From assembly GCF_004364325.1 (NCBI RefSeq), contig NZ_SOCP01000019.1, forward strand, positions 124,001 to 188,000: DNA of 64,000 nucleotides. The letters run 5' to 3'. The first letter of the stretch is position 1. Each line of letters begins with the position of its first letter. The stretch is from Actinophytocola oryzae (GTDB lineage: Bacteria; Actinomycetota; Actinomycetes; Mycobacteriales; Pseudonocardiaceae). The translations under genes and the position numbers were made by a program. Positions 8,471 through 17,071 of this stretch are shown piece after piece. The notes under the pieces were generated by a model. It did not search any database. It saw only the letters and a list, made by a program, of their open reading frames with translations, and was not told where the DNA came from.

Positions 8471-9313
8471 ATGACCGCCATACAGATCCGTGGGCTTCGC
8501 AAGTCCTACAACGAGGTCGCCGCGGTGGGCGGCGTTGACCTCGACGTGCGGCAGGGCGAGGTGTTCGCCCTGCTCGGCCCCAACGGCGCGGGCAAGACCA
8601 CGACCGTCGAGATCCTGGAGGGGCACCGCCACCGCGACGCGGGCGACGTGTCGGTCCTCGGCGAGGACCCCGGCACCGCGGGCCGCGCGTGGCGGGCCCG
8701 GATCGGCATCGTGCTCCAGACGGCAAATGACGCCGCCGAGCTGACCGTCCGGGAGAGCGTCCGGCACTACGCGGGGTACTACCCGTCACCGGCGCCCGTG
8801 GACGAGGTCATCGAGCAGGTCGGCCTGACGGAGAAGGCGGGCACGCGGGTGAAGGCGCTGTCCGGGGGTCAGCGCCGTCGCCTCGACGTGGCACTCGGCG
8901 TGATCGGCCGGCCGGAGCTGGTGTTCCTCGACGAACCGACGACCGGCTTCGACCCCGAGGCCCGGCGCCAGTTCTGGGACCTGGTCAGGAGCCTCGCGGC
9001 AGGCGGCACGACCATCCTGCTGACCACGCACTACCTCGACGAGGCGGAGGCGCTCGCGGACCGGGTCGCGGTGATCGCGGGCGGGCGCATCGTGGCGGAG
9101 GGCACCCCGGCGACGCTGGGCGGCCGCTCCACGGCGAAGGCCACCGTGAGCTGGCTCGACGAGTCCGGGCCGCGGTCCGTGCTGACCGACACCCCGACGG
9201 CGTTGATCGCCGAGCTGTCCCAGGGCCGCGAGCTGGCGGAGCTGACGGTGACCAGGCCAAGCCTGGAGGACACCTACCTGGAGCTGATCGGCAGGCCACG
9301 GGACCTGGCCTGA
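8471..9313 (+). CDS. ABC transporter ATP-binding protein (ABC-2 exporter type)
   Basis: A 280-residue ATPase of the drug/antibiotic exporter (DrrA/CcmA-like) group, which powers the membrane protein encoded next. Walker A is GPNGAGKTT near residue 37, the Q-loop is IVLQTAND, the signature is LSGGQRRRLDVAL near 131, Walker B is LVFLDEPTTGFDP near 150, and the H-loop is LLTTHYLDEAE. The C-terminal 70 residues include the SLEDTYLELIGR end common to these exporters. The ATG at 8471 lacks a ribosome-binding site, so the transcript may be leaderless; the frame is open upstream, with an in-frame ATG at 8408. Substrate is unknown; self-resistance or lipid export are the usual roles. Confidence 0.92.
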   Translation: MTAIQIRGLRKSYNEVAAVGGVDLDVRQGEVFALLGPNGAGKTTTVEILEGHRHRDAGDVSVLGEDPGTAGRAWRARIGIVLQTANDAAELTVRESVRHYAGYYPSPAPVDEVIEQVGLTEKAGTRVKALSGGQRRRLDVALGVIGRPELVFLDEPTTGFDPEARRQFWDLVRSLAAGGTTILLTTHYLDEAEALADRVAVIAGGRIVAEGTPATLGGRSTAKATVSWLDESGPRSVLTDTPTALIAELSQGRELAELTVTRPSLEDTYLELIGRPRDLA

Positions 9314-9353
9314 CCCGCCCCCTCCCACTTCCCGAACAACAGGAGCGTTCGTC

Positions 9354-10175
9354 ATGACCACAGCCGCTTTACCGTCCGCCGCGTTGCCGTCCTCCGTCAG
9401 GACGGGGCTCTCGCGGGGCGGCGTCGAGGTCCGGCAGTTCTTCCGCGCCAAGGAACAGGTGATCTTCACCTTCACGTTCCCCGCGATCATCCTCGTGCTG
9501 CTCGGGTCGATCTTCGACGGCAGGTACGGCGACGGGGTGTCCGTCGGGCAGGTGTTCGCGGCCAGCATGGCCGCCTCGGGCATCGTGGCGACCTCGTTCG
9601 TCAACCTCGGCATCAGCGTCGCGCTCGACCGGGAGGACGGGACGCTGAAACGTCTGCGGGGCACGCCGGTCACGGCGGGCGCGTACTTCGCGGGCAAGAT
9701 GGTGCTCGTCGCCGTCGCCAGCCTGGGTGAGCTGGTGTTCCTGGTGGTCGTTGGCATGATCCTGTTCGACGTCACGCTGCCGACCAGCGCGGACAGGTGG
9801 TTCACCTTCGTCTGGGTGTTCGTGCTCAGCATCGTCTCGTGCTCGCTCGTCGGCGTCGCCATCAGCGCGGTCGCCAAGTCCGCGCAGAGCGCCGCCGCCG
9901 TGGTGAACGTGCCCTACATCGCGCTGCAGTTCATGTCCGGTGTGTACATCACGATCGACTCGCTGCCGACGTGGATGCAGAACGTCGGGTCGCTGTTCCC
10001 GATCAAGTGGGCGGCACAGGGGTTCCGCTCGGTGTTCCTGCCGGACAGCATGATGGCGAAGGAGGCGGCCGGATCATGGGAGCTCGGGAAGACGGCACTG
10101 GTCCTCGGCGGCTGGTGCGTGCTGGGACTGGCGCTGTGCCTGCTGACGTTCCGCTGGACGAACAAGCGCGACTGA
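9354..10175 (+). CDS. ABC-2 type transporter permease
   Basis: A 273-residue membrane protein with about six hydrophobic segments, including FTFTFPAIILVLLGSIF near residue 40, FAASMAASGIVATSF near 68, and a last helix near 250-265. The middle shows the ABC-2 family pattern ALDREDGTLKRLRGTPVTAGAYFAGK. It starts with ATG after AGGAG, 40 bases behind the ATPase gene, so the two form one exporter. The following histidine kinase gene overlaps its end, making exporter and sensor one transcription unit. Confidence 0.92.
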   Translation: MTTAALPSAALPSSVRTGLSRGGVEVRQFFRAKEQVIFTFTFPAIILVLLGSIFDGRYGDGVSVGQVFAASMAASGIVATSFVNLGISVALDREDGTLKRLRGTPVTAGAYFAGKMVLVAVASLGELVFLVVVGMILFDVTLPTSADRWFTFVWVFVLSIVSCSLVGVAISAVAKSAQSAAAVVNVPYIALQFMSGVYITIDSLPTWMQNVGSLFPIKWAAQGFRSVFLPDSMMAKEAAGSWELGKTALVLGGWCVLGLALCLLTFRWTNKRD

Positions 10176-11341
10176 GGTTCAACGCCTGGCGGCGCTGGTT
10201 CTGGCTCTGGGACGTCTACTTCACGATCGGTTTCGTCTCGGTCGGTCTGCTGCTGATCTCCGACGAGTGGGCCACGCCGACCGACCGGACCGTGTCGGTC
10301 GGCGCGCTCGTGACGATGGCGGTCTGGTATCTCGCCTTCGGCCGGGCGGTCGTCTCGGCCCACGTCGACCCGCCGGTGTGGCGGGGGCGGGTGTTCATCC
10401 TCGGCGTCGTGGCACTGCTCGTCACCGGTGTGCTCTTCGTGACGTCCATGTCGTTCGCGTTGTTCATGGTGTGCCCGCTGGTCTTCATGTCGCTGCCCCT
10501 GCGCGACGGGATCATCGTGGTCATCCCGATCAACATGCTCCCGGTACTCGCCACCCTCGCGGGTGACGGCTGGGAGGCGACGCTCCTGCAGTTCTTCCCG
10601 GGCTCGCTGTTCACCCTCGCGTTCGCCGTCCTGCTGGGCACGTGGATCACGAAGATCGTGACGCAGAGCCAGGAGCGGGCCGAGTTGATCGAGGAGCTGG
10701 AGCACAGCCGCGAGGAGGTAGGGCGGCTCTCCCGCGAGGCGGGGGTCGCCGCGGAACGCGCCCGGCTCGCCGCCGAGATCCACGACACGCTCGCGCAGGG
10801 CTTCACCAGCCTGGTGACGCTCGTCCAGGCGGCGGAGTCCGAGCTCGACCGGGACAGCGAGCAGGCACGCGGGCACCTCGCGCTCGCGGCCCGCACCGCG
10901 CGGGAGAACCTGACCGAGGCACGGGCGCTCGTCGCGGGCCTCACGCCGACCGCGCTGGGCACCGGCTCGCTCGACCAGGCCATTCACCGCCAGGTGGAAC
11001 GCTTCGCCGAGGAGAACCCGGTCACGGTGACCTACCACTCGGACGAGGACAGCGTCGCGCTGCCGACCGTGCTCGAGGTGGTGCTGCTGCGGATGGTGCA
11101 GGAGTCGCTCACCAACGTGCGCAAGCACTCGCGGGCCACGGAGGCGACGATCACGTTGCGGGTCGGGGACAGCTGCGCGTCCATGCGCGTCGCGGACAAC
11201 GGGGTCGGCTTCGACCCCGACCGGCCGGGGGACGGCTTCGGCCTGCGGGGCATGCGAAACCGGGCCGAGCAGGTCGGCGGGCGGCTGTCCGTGCACAGTG
11301 GACCGGACGGGACTGCGGTCGAGCTGGAGGTGCCGAGATGA
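10136..11341 (+). CDS. Sensor histidine kinase, NarL-partner (HisKA_3) type
   Basis: About 400 residues. The N-terminal half has four to five hydrophobic segments (residues about 25-175), then a short coiled coil and the dimerisation/phosphoacceptor helix ERARLAAEIHDTLAQGF with the phosphorylated histidine near residue 216. The ATPase domain shows ESLTNVRKHS, VADNGVGFDP and GFGLRGMRNRAEQVGG. There is no large extracellular sensor loop, suggesting intramembrane sensing. The start is unclear: a GTG at 10136 overlaps the permease end by 40 bases, and a CTG at 10172 is possible. The cytosolic partner is the overlapping response regulator. Confidence 0.9.
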   Translation: MPADVPLDEQARLRFNAWRRWFWLWDVYFTIGFVSVGLLLISDEWATPTDRTVSVGALVTMAVWYLAFGRAVVSAHVDPPVWRGRVFILGVVALLVTGVLFVTSMSFALFMVCPLVFMSLPLRDGIIVVIPINMLPVLATLAGDGWEATLLQFFPGSLFTLAFAVLLGTWITKIVTQSQERAELIEELEHSREEVGRLSREAGVAAERARLAAEIHDTLAQGFTSLVTLVQAAESELDRDSEQARGHLALAARTARENLTEARALVAGLTPTALGTGSLDQAIHRQVERFAEENPVTVTYHSDEDSVALPTVLEVVLLRMVQESLTNVRKHSRATEATITLRVGDSCASMRVADNGVGFDPDRPGDGFGLRGMRNRAEQVGGRLSVHSGPDGTAVELEVPR

Positions 11342-11964
11342 GAGCTATCCGGGTGATGCTCGTCGACGACCACCCCGTCGTCCGGGAGGGGCTGCGCGGG
11401 ATGCTGGAGTCCGAGCCAGACCTGACGGTCGTCGGCGAGGCGGGGACCGGCGAGGAGGCCGTCGCGCGGGCACGGGTCGTCGCCGCGGACGTGATCCTCA
11501 TGGACCTGCGGATGCGTGGCCTCGACGGCGTCGGCGCCACCGAGCGGATCATGGCCGACGACCCCGGCGCGAAGGTGGTCGTGCTCACCACCTACGAGAC
11601 CGACGCGGACATCCTGCGTGCGGTCGAGGCGGGCGCGGCGGGCTACCTGCTCAAGGACGCGTCACGCCAGGACCTCGCGGGCGCCATCCGCGCCGCGGCA
11701 CGCGGGGAGACCGTGCTCGCGCCGTCGGTCGCGGGCAGGCTCGTCAACCGGGTGCGCCGACCGGCCACGCACGCGTTGTCCGCGCGGGAGGTGGAAGTGC
11801 TCGCGCTCGTGGCGAAAGGTCTGACGAATGCGGATATCGGACGTGCTCTGCACATTTCCGAGGCGACCGTGAAGACGCATTTGCTGCGCACTTTTGGAAA
11901 GCTCGACGTGTCCGACCGAACCGCCGCCGTGACGACCGCCATGGCGGCGGGACTCCTTCCTTGA
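11338..11964 (+). CDS. Response regulator, NarL/LuxR type
   Basis: A 208-residue regulator with receiver and DNA-binding domains. The acidic pair D10-D11 (LVDDHPVV), the phosphorylated D56 (VILMDLRM) and K106 (YLLKDAS) are all visible. The LuxR-type helix-turn-helix is near residues 145-205 (LSAREVEVLALVAKGLTNADI, then SEATVKTHL). The ATG overlaps the kinase stop (ATGA) and follows GGAGG. With the kinase and exporter it forms a four-gene unit, so it probably controls exporter expression. This is inference from gene order. Confidence 0.95.
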   Translation: MRAIRVMLVDDHPVVREGLRGMLESEPDLTVVGEAGTGEEAVARARVVAADVILMDLRMRGLDGVGATERIMADDPGAKVVVLTTYETDADILRAVEAGAAGYLLKDASRQDLAGAIRAAARGETVLAPSVAGRLVNRVRRPATHALSAREVEVLALVAKGLTNADIGRALHISEATVKTHLLRTFGKLDVSDRTAAVTTAMAAGLLP

Positions 11965-12028
11965 CCCGGCAACTGGTAACGCTCGTGACGGCGAGCGATC
12001 ACCCGGGATATTCGGTAAGAATGCGCCC

Positions 12029-13387
12029 ATGCTGCAAACCACCGAGTTCGCCCTGCTCCGCCGACTCGCGGCCGAGCAGGCGGAGAGCCGGGCGCCCTCC
12101 CTCGTCGCCGCGGTCGTGCGTGGCGGTGACGTTCTGTGGACCGGCGCGCGCGGCGAGGTCGACGGCGCGAGGCCGACCGACGACACCCAGTACCGCATCG
12201 GCTCGATCACCAAGACGTTCATAGCGGTGCTGGTGATGCGGCTGCGTGACGAGGGCCTGCTCGACCTGAACGACGAGCTCGACAAGCACCTGCCCGGAAC
12301 GTCCTTCGGACATCTGACCATCGCGCAGCTGCTGTCCCACACCGGCGGCCTCACGTCCGAGTCGCCGGGCGTCTGGTGGGAGCGCGCGGTCGGTGGCGAC
12401 TGGCCGGAGCTGCTCGGCCACATGGACGAGAACGTGCTCAAACTCCGTGCGGGCGCGCGGTTCCACTACTCGAACGTCGGTTTCGGCATCCTGGGGCAGC
12501 TGGTCGCCGAGTTGCGGGGGAACTCGTGGCTCGACGTGCTGAACACGGAGGTCCTCGCGCCGCTGGGGATGAGCCGCACGACGCCGATGCCCGAGGCGCC
12601 GCACGCGCTCGGCTGGGCCGTGCACCCGTACGCGGACGTGCTGCTGCCGGAGCCGACCCCGGACGCGGGTGCGATGGCGCCTGCGGGCCAGCTGTGGTCG
12701 ACCGTGACGGACCTGGCTCGCTGGCTGCGGTTCATGGCCGGTGACGCGGGCACCGTGCTGCACCCGGACACGGTCGAGGAGATGCGCGCACCGGTGGCCG
12801 TCGAGGACGCCGCCGCGTGGACCAGCGCCTACGGGCTCGGTTTCCAGACGTGGCGCGACGGGGGCAGGCGGCTCGTCGGGCACGGCGGCTCCATGCCGGG
12901 CTTCCTGGCGAACGTCGTGGTCGACCCGGCGACGACGACCGGCGCGCTCGCGCTCACGAACTCGACCGCGGGTGTCGGCGTGTCCGCGCTGTCGCTGGAC
13001 ATCCTCAAGCTGGTGGACGATTACGAGCCCGCGCCGCCCGCCGAGTGGCGCCCGCTGACCAGCGTGTCGCAGGACCTGCTCGCGCTGACCGGCCAGTGGT
13101 TCTGGGGCCCGTCACCGTTCGTGCTGCGGCTGTCGGCGGGCGGCTGGGTCGAGCTGCGTCCGGCGGCGGGCGGTGGCCGCGGCTCGCGGTTCCGGCCGAC
13201 CGGCGAGCACACCTGGGTCGGCCTCGACAACTACTACGCGGGCGAGACGCTGCGGCTGCACCACCACGAGGACGGCACGGTCAGCCACCTCGACCTCGCG
13301 ACGTTCATCTTCACGCGTACGCCGTACGACCCGAAGGCGCCGATCCCAGGTGGACTCGACGGTCGCGGATGGCGACCGATCGACTGA
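12029..13387 (+). CDS. Serine hydrolase, class C beta-lactamase/D,D-peptidase family
   Basis: A 452-residue member of the penicillin-binding/beta-lactamase fold (PF00144). The catalytic SxxK is S59-ITK, the second motif YSN is at 146-148, and the third motif is HGG in VGHGGSMPG near residue 285. About 120 residues follow the catalytic domain, reading as a beta-rich C-terminal extension (DLLALTGQWFWGPSPFVLRL). No signal peptide is visible, so it may act in the cytosol as an esterase or on D-amino-acid peptides; resistance activity should not be assumed. It is a stand-alone gene after the two-component system. Confidence 0.88.
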   Translation: MLQTTEFALLRRLAAEQAESRAPSLVAAVVRGGDVLWTGARGEVDGARPTDDTQYRIGSITKTFIAVLVMRLRDEGLLDLNDELDKHLPGTSFGHLTIAQLLSHTGGLTSESPGVWWERAVGGDWPELLGHMDENVLKLRAGARFHYSNVGFGILGQLVAELRGNSWLDVLNTEVLAPLGMSRTTPMPEAPHALGWAVHPYADVLLPEPTPDAGAMAPAGQLWSTVTDLARWLRFMAGDAGTVLHPDTVEEMRAPVAVEDAAAWTSAYGLGFQTWRDGGRRLVGHGGSMPGFLANVVVDPATTTGALALTNSTAGVGVSALSLDILKLVDDYEPAPPAEWRPLTSVSQDLLALTGQWFWGPSPFVLRLSAGGWVELRPAAGGGRGSRFRPTGEHTWVGLDNYYAGETLRLHHHEDGTVSHLDLATFIFTRTPYDPKAPIPGGLDGRGWRPID

Positions 13388-13501
13388 AACGTTCCGGGGT
13401 ACTACGCCGATCGGGTAACCGGGGTATCCACTTTCGAGTGACGTGGAAGCCCTATGTATCGTCCTGGTCTGCCGTCGGGGAAGTGACCACAAGGGAGAGT
13501 C

Positions 13502-14674
13502 ATGCCTCGATTCGCGCGTGCCGGCGCCGCCCTGGCGGGTGCGTCCGCCATCCTGCTCGCGGTGGCCAACCCGGCCGCCGCCGACCCGGCGACGGGCCGG
13601 ACGGACGCCGGCGGCAACGTCATCGGCTACCAGGTCAACGTCGGAGACGACTGGCTCGGGACGCTCCCGACGAACCTGCTCGGCTTCAAGCTGTCCGACG
13701 GCACCGAGCTGTCGATGTACTGCGTGGAGATCCACACGGACATCGACGGTGACCACGACATGGTCGAGCGGCCGTGGGACGACTACCCGAGCGCGGACTC
13801 CCCGTTCAACACGAACCGCGCGAAGATCAACTGGGTGCTGCACCACGGCTACCCGGCGCTTGGCCTGGAAGCCATCGCCGCGCAGCTGCCGACCCCGCCG
13901 CACGACGGGCTGGACGTCCTCGAGGCCATCGCGGCCACGCAGGCCGCGGTCTGGCACTTCAGCGACGGCGTCGACCTCAACCGCGACGACCCGCTGTCGG
14001 GTGACGCCTCGGACGCGCAGGACGCCGAGGACGCGCTGGCGCTGTACGACTACCTGACCGGCCCGACGAACACGGGCATCGGCGAGGCACCCATCCCGGC
14101 GCTGTCGATCGACCCGACCGACGACGACGGCCAGGCGGGCACCCGCATCGGCCCGTTCACGGTCAGCACCAACGCGACCGTCGAGCAGCTGACGGCGAAC
14201 CTGCCCGACGGCGTCCGGGTCACCGACGCCGACGGCAACGAGCTGGCCGCCGGTGCGGTCACCGACGGCACGGAGCTGTACCTGGACGTGCCTGCCGGGA
14301 CCGAGGACGGTGACGGGACGTTCGAGCTGACCGCGTCGGCGAGCGTCGACACGGGCCGGCTGTTCGTCGGCGAGAACTACGCCAAGCACCCGACGCAGTC
14401 ACTGATCGTGGCCGCGGCCGTGAAGACGACCCTGACGGCGTCGGCAGGCGCGTCGTGGACCGCCGCCCCGCCGACCACGACCACCACCACGACGACCGAG
14501 AGCGTCCCGCCGACGACCACCGTCCCGCCGACCACGACGTCCGTGGCCCCGGTGGCGGAGGCGAGCCTCCCGGAGACGGGTGCGTCGGTGTTCACGCCGA
14601 TCGTGATCGGTCTGGTCCTGGTGGGCGCGGGCATCGGCGCGCTGCTGTTCCTGCGCCGCCGCCGCAACGCCTGA
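13502..14674 (+). CDS. Thioester-domain (TQXA) surface protein with LPETG sorting signal
   Basis: A 390-residue wall-anchored protein. A signal peptide (residues 1-27, cleavage near PAAA-DP) precedes a thioester domain: C74 in MYCVEIHTD and Q147 in AATQAAVWHF are spaced like the Cys-Gln pair that forms an internal thioester in TQXA/TED domains. An Ig-like region (about 185-320), a Thr/Pro-rich stalk (about 325-350) and the sortase motif LPETG at 356-360 follow, then a membrane helix and RRRR. Thioester domains are known as covalent adhesins in Gram-positive surface proteins. The start follows AAGGGAGAG. No sortase gene is in the window. Confidence 0.85.
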   Translation: MPRFARAGAALAGASAILLAVANPAAADPATGRTDAGGNVIGYQVNVGDDWLGTLPTNLLGFKLSDGTELSMYCVEIHTDIDGDHDMVERPWDDYPSADSPFNTNRAKINWVLHHGYPALGLEAIAAQLPTPPHDGLDVLEAIAATQAAVWHFSDGVDLNRDDPLSGDASDAQDAEDALALYDYLTGPTNTGIGEAPIPALSIDPTDDDGQAGTRIGPFTVSTNATVEQLTANLPDGVRVTDADGNELAAGAVTDGTELYLDVPAGTEDGDGTFELTASASVDTGRLFVGENYAKHPTQSLIVAAAVKTTLTASAGASWTAAPPTTTTTTTTESVPPTTTVPPTTTSVAPVAEASLPETGASVFTPIVIGLVLVGAGIGALLFLRRRRNA

Positions 14675-14680
14675 TACCCG

Positions 14681-14713
14681 CGCCGGTGGCCGGCTCACTG
14701 CCGGCCACCGGCG
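14681..14713. terminator. Strong terminator hairpin after the surface-protein gene
   Basis: A perfect 14-bp GC stem (14681-14694 with 14700-14713) around the loop TCACT, six bases beyond the stop codon and followed by a short T-containing run. Confidence 0.85.
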
Positions 14714-14720
14714 TTGTCAT

Positions 14721-16116
<1,396 letters not shown>

Positions 16117-16117
16117 G

Positions 16118-16954
16118 GTGCAGCACGTATACAGCGGCAAGGTTCGCGAGATCTACACGGACGGCGAGGACCTGCTGCTGGTGGCCTCGGACCGGGTGTC
16201 GGTGTACGACGTCGTGCTCCCGACACCCGTCCCGGACAAGGGTGCGCTGCTGACGCAGCTGTCCGTGTGGTGGTTCGGCCAGCTCGCGGACATCGTGCCC
16301 AACCACCTGGTGTCCGCGACGGACGTGCCCGCCGAGTTCGAGGGCCGCGCGATCCGCTGCAGGCGCCTGGAGATGGTGCCGTTCGAGTGCATCGCCCGCG
16401 GCTACCTGGTCGGTTCGGGGTTGAAGGAGTACCAGGCGACGGGTGCCGTGTCCGGTGTCGCGCTGCCGCGCGGGCTGGTCGAGGGCTCGCGGCTGCCGTC
16501 ACCGATCTTCACGCCCACCACCAAGGTGTCCGACGGCGGGCACGACGCCCCGGCCACGTTCGAGGACGTGGCCGCGGCTGTCGGCCTGTCGACGGCGACC
16601 CGGCTTCGCGACCTGACGCTGGAGGTGTACCGGCGGGGCGTCTCCCGTGCGGCCGAGAACGGGATCATCGTCGCGGACACCAAGCTGGAGTTCGGTGTGG
16701 ACGGTGAGGGCGTCCTGACGCTGGCCGACGAGGTGCTGACACCGGACTCGTCACGCTTCTGGCCCGCCGAGGAGTGGGAGCCGGGCCGGGCGCAGCACGC
16801 GTACGACAAGCAGTTCGTGCGTGACTGGGCGGTGAGCACCGGGTGGGACAGGACCCCGCCCGCCCCGGAGATCCCGTCCTCCGTGGTCGACGCGACGCGC
16901 GCACGCTACGTAGAGGCCTACGAGAAGATCACCGGATTGCCCTGGCGGGGCTGA
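16118..16954 (+). CDS. purC: Phosphoribosylaminoimidazole-succinocarboxamide synthase
   Basis: A 278-residue SAICAR synthetase, which joins aspartate to CAIR with ATP in purine synthesis. Family marks are YSGKVREIY at the start, VASDRVSVYDVVLPT near 25, RRLEMVPFECIARGYLVGSG near 85, and DTKLEFG near 192, with DEVLTPDSSRFW near 213. The start is GTG, one base after the serC stop. The pairing with serC looks like an actinobacterial arrangement rather than a purine operon. The C-terminal part is complete. Confidence 0.96.
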   Translation: MQHVYSGKVREIYTDGEDLLLVASDRVSVYDVVLPTPVPDKGALLTQLSVWWFGQLADIVPNHLVSATDVPAEFEGRAIRCRRLEMVPFECIARGYLVGSGLKEYQATGAVSGVALPRGLVEGSRLPSPIFTPTTKVSDGGHDAPATFEDVAAAVGLSTATRLRDLTLEVYRRGVSRAAENGIIVADTKLEFGVDGEGVLTLADEVLTPDSSRFWPAEEWEPGRAQHAYDKQFVRDWAVSTGWDRTPPAPEIPSSVVDATRARYVEAYEKITGLPWRG

Positions 16955-17071
16955 GCCCAAAAGGGCAAGATCACTGGAACGGTACTCGGCGCGCCTCGCG
17001 CGTCAAGAAGACTCGCCGATCTAACGTGGGCTTGTGGCGAGGTGAAGTCTCAGTCGCTCGAGGAGGCCGCG

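Noticed and set aside
12029-13387. Acquired antibiotic-resistance beta-lactamase
   Set aside because: Motifs fit the broad serine-hydrolase family, there is no signal peptide and no mobile element around it; a resistance role is not supported.
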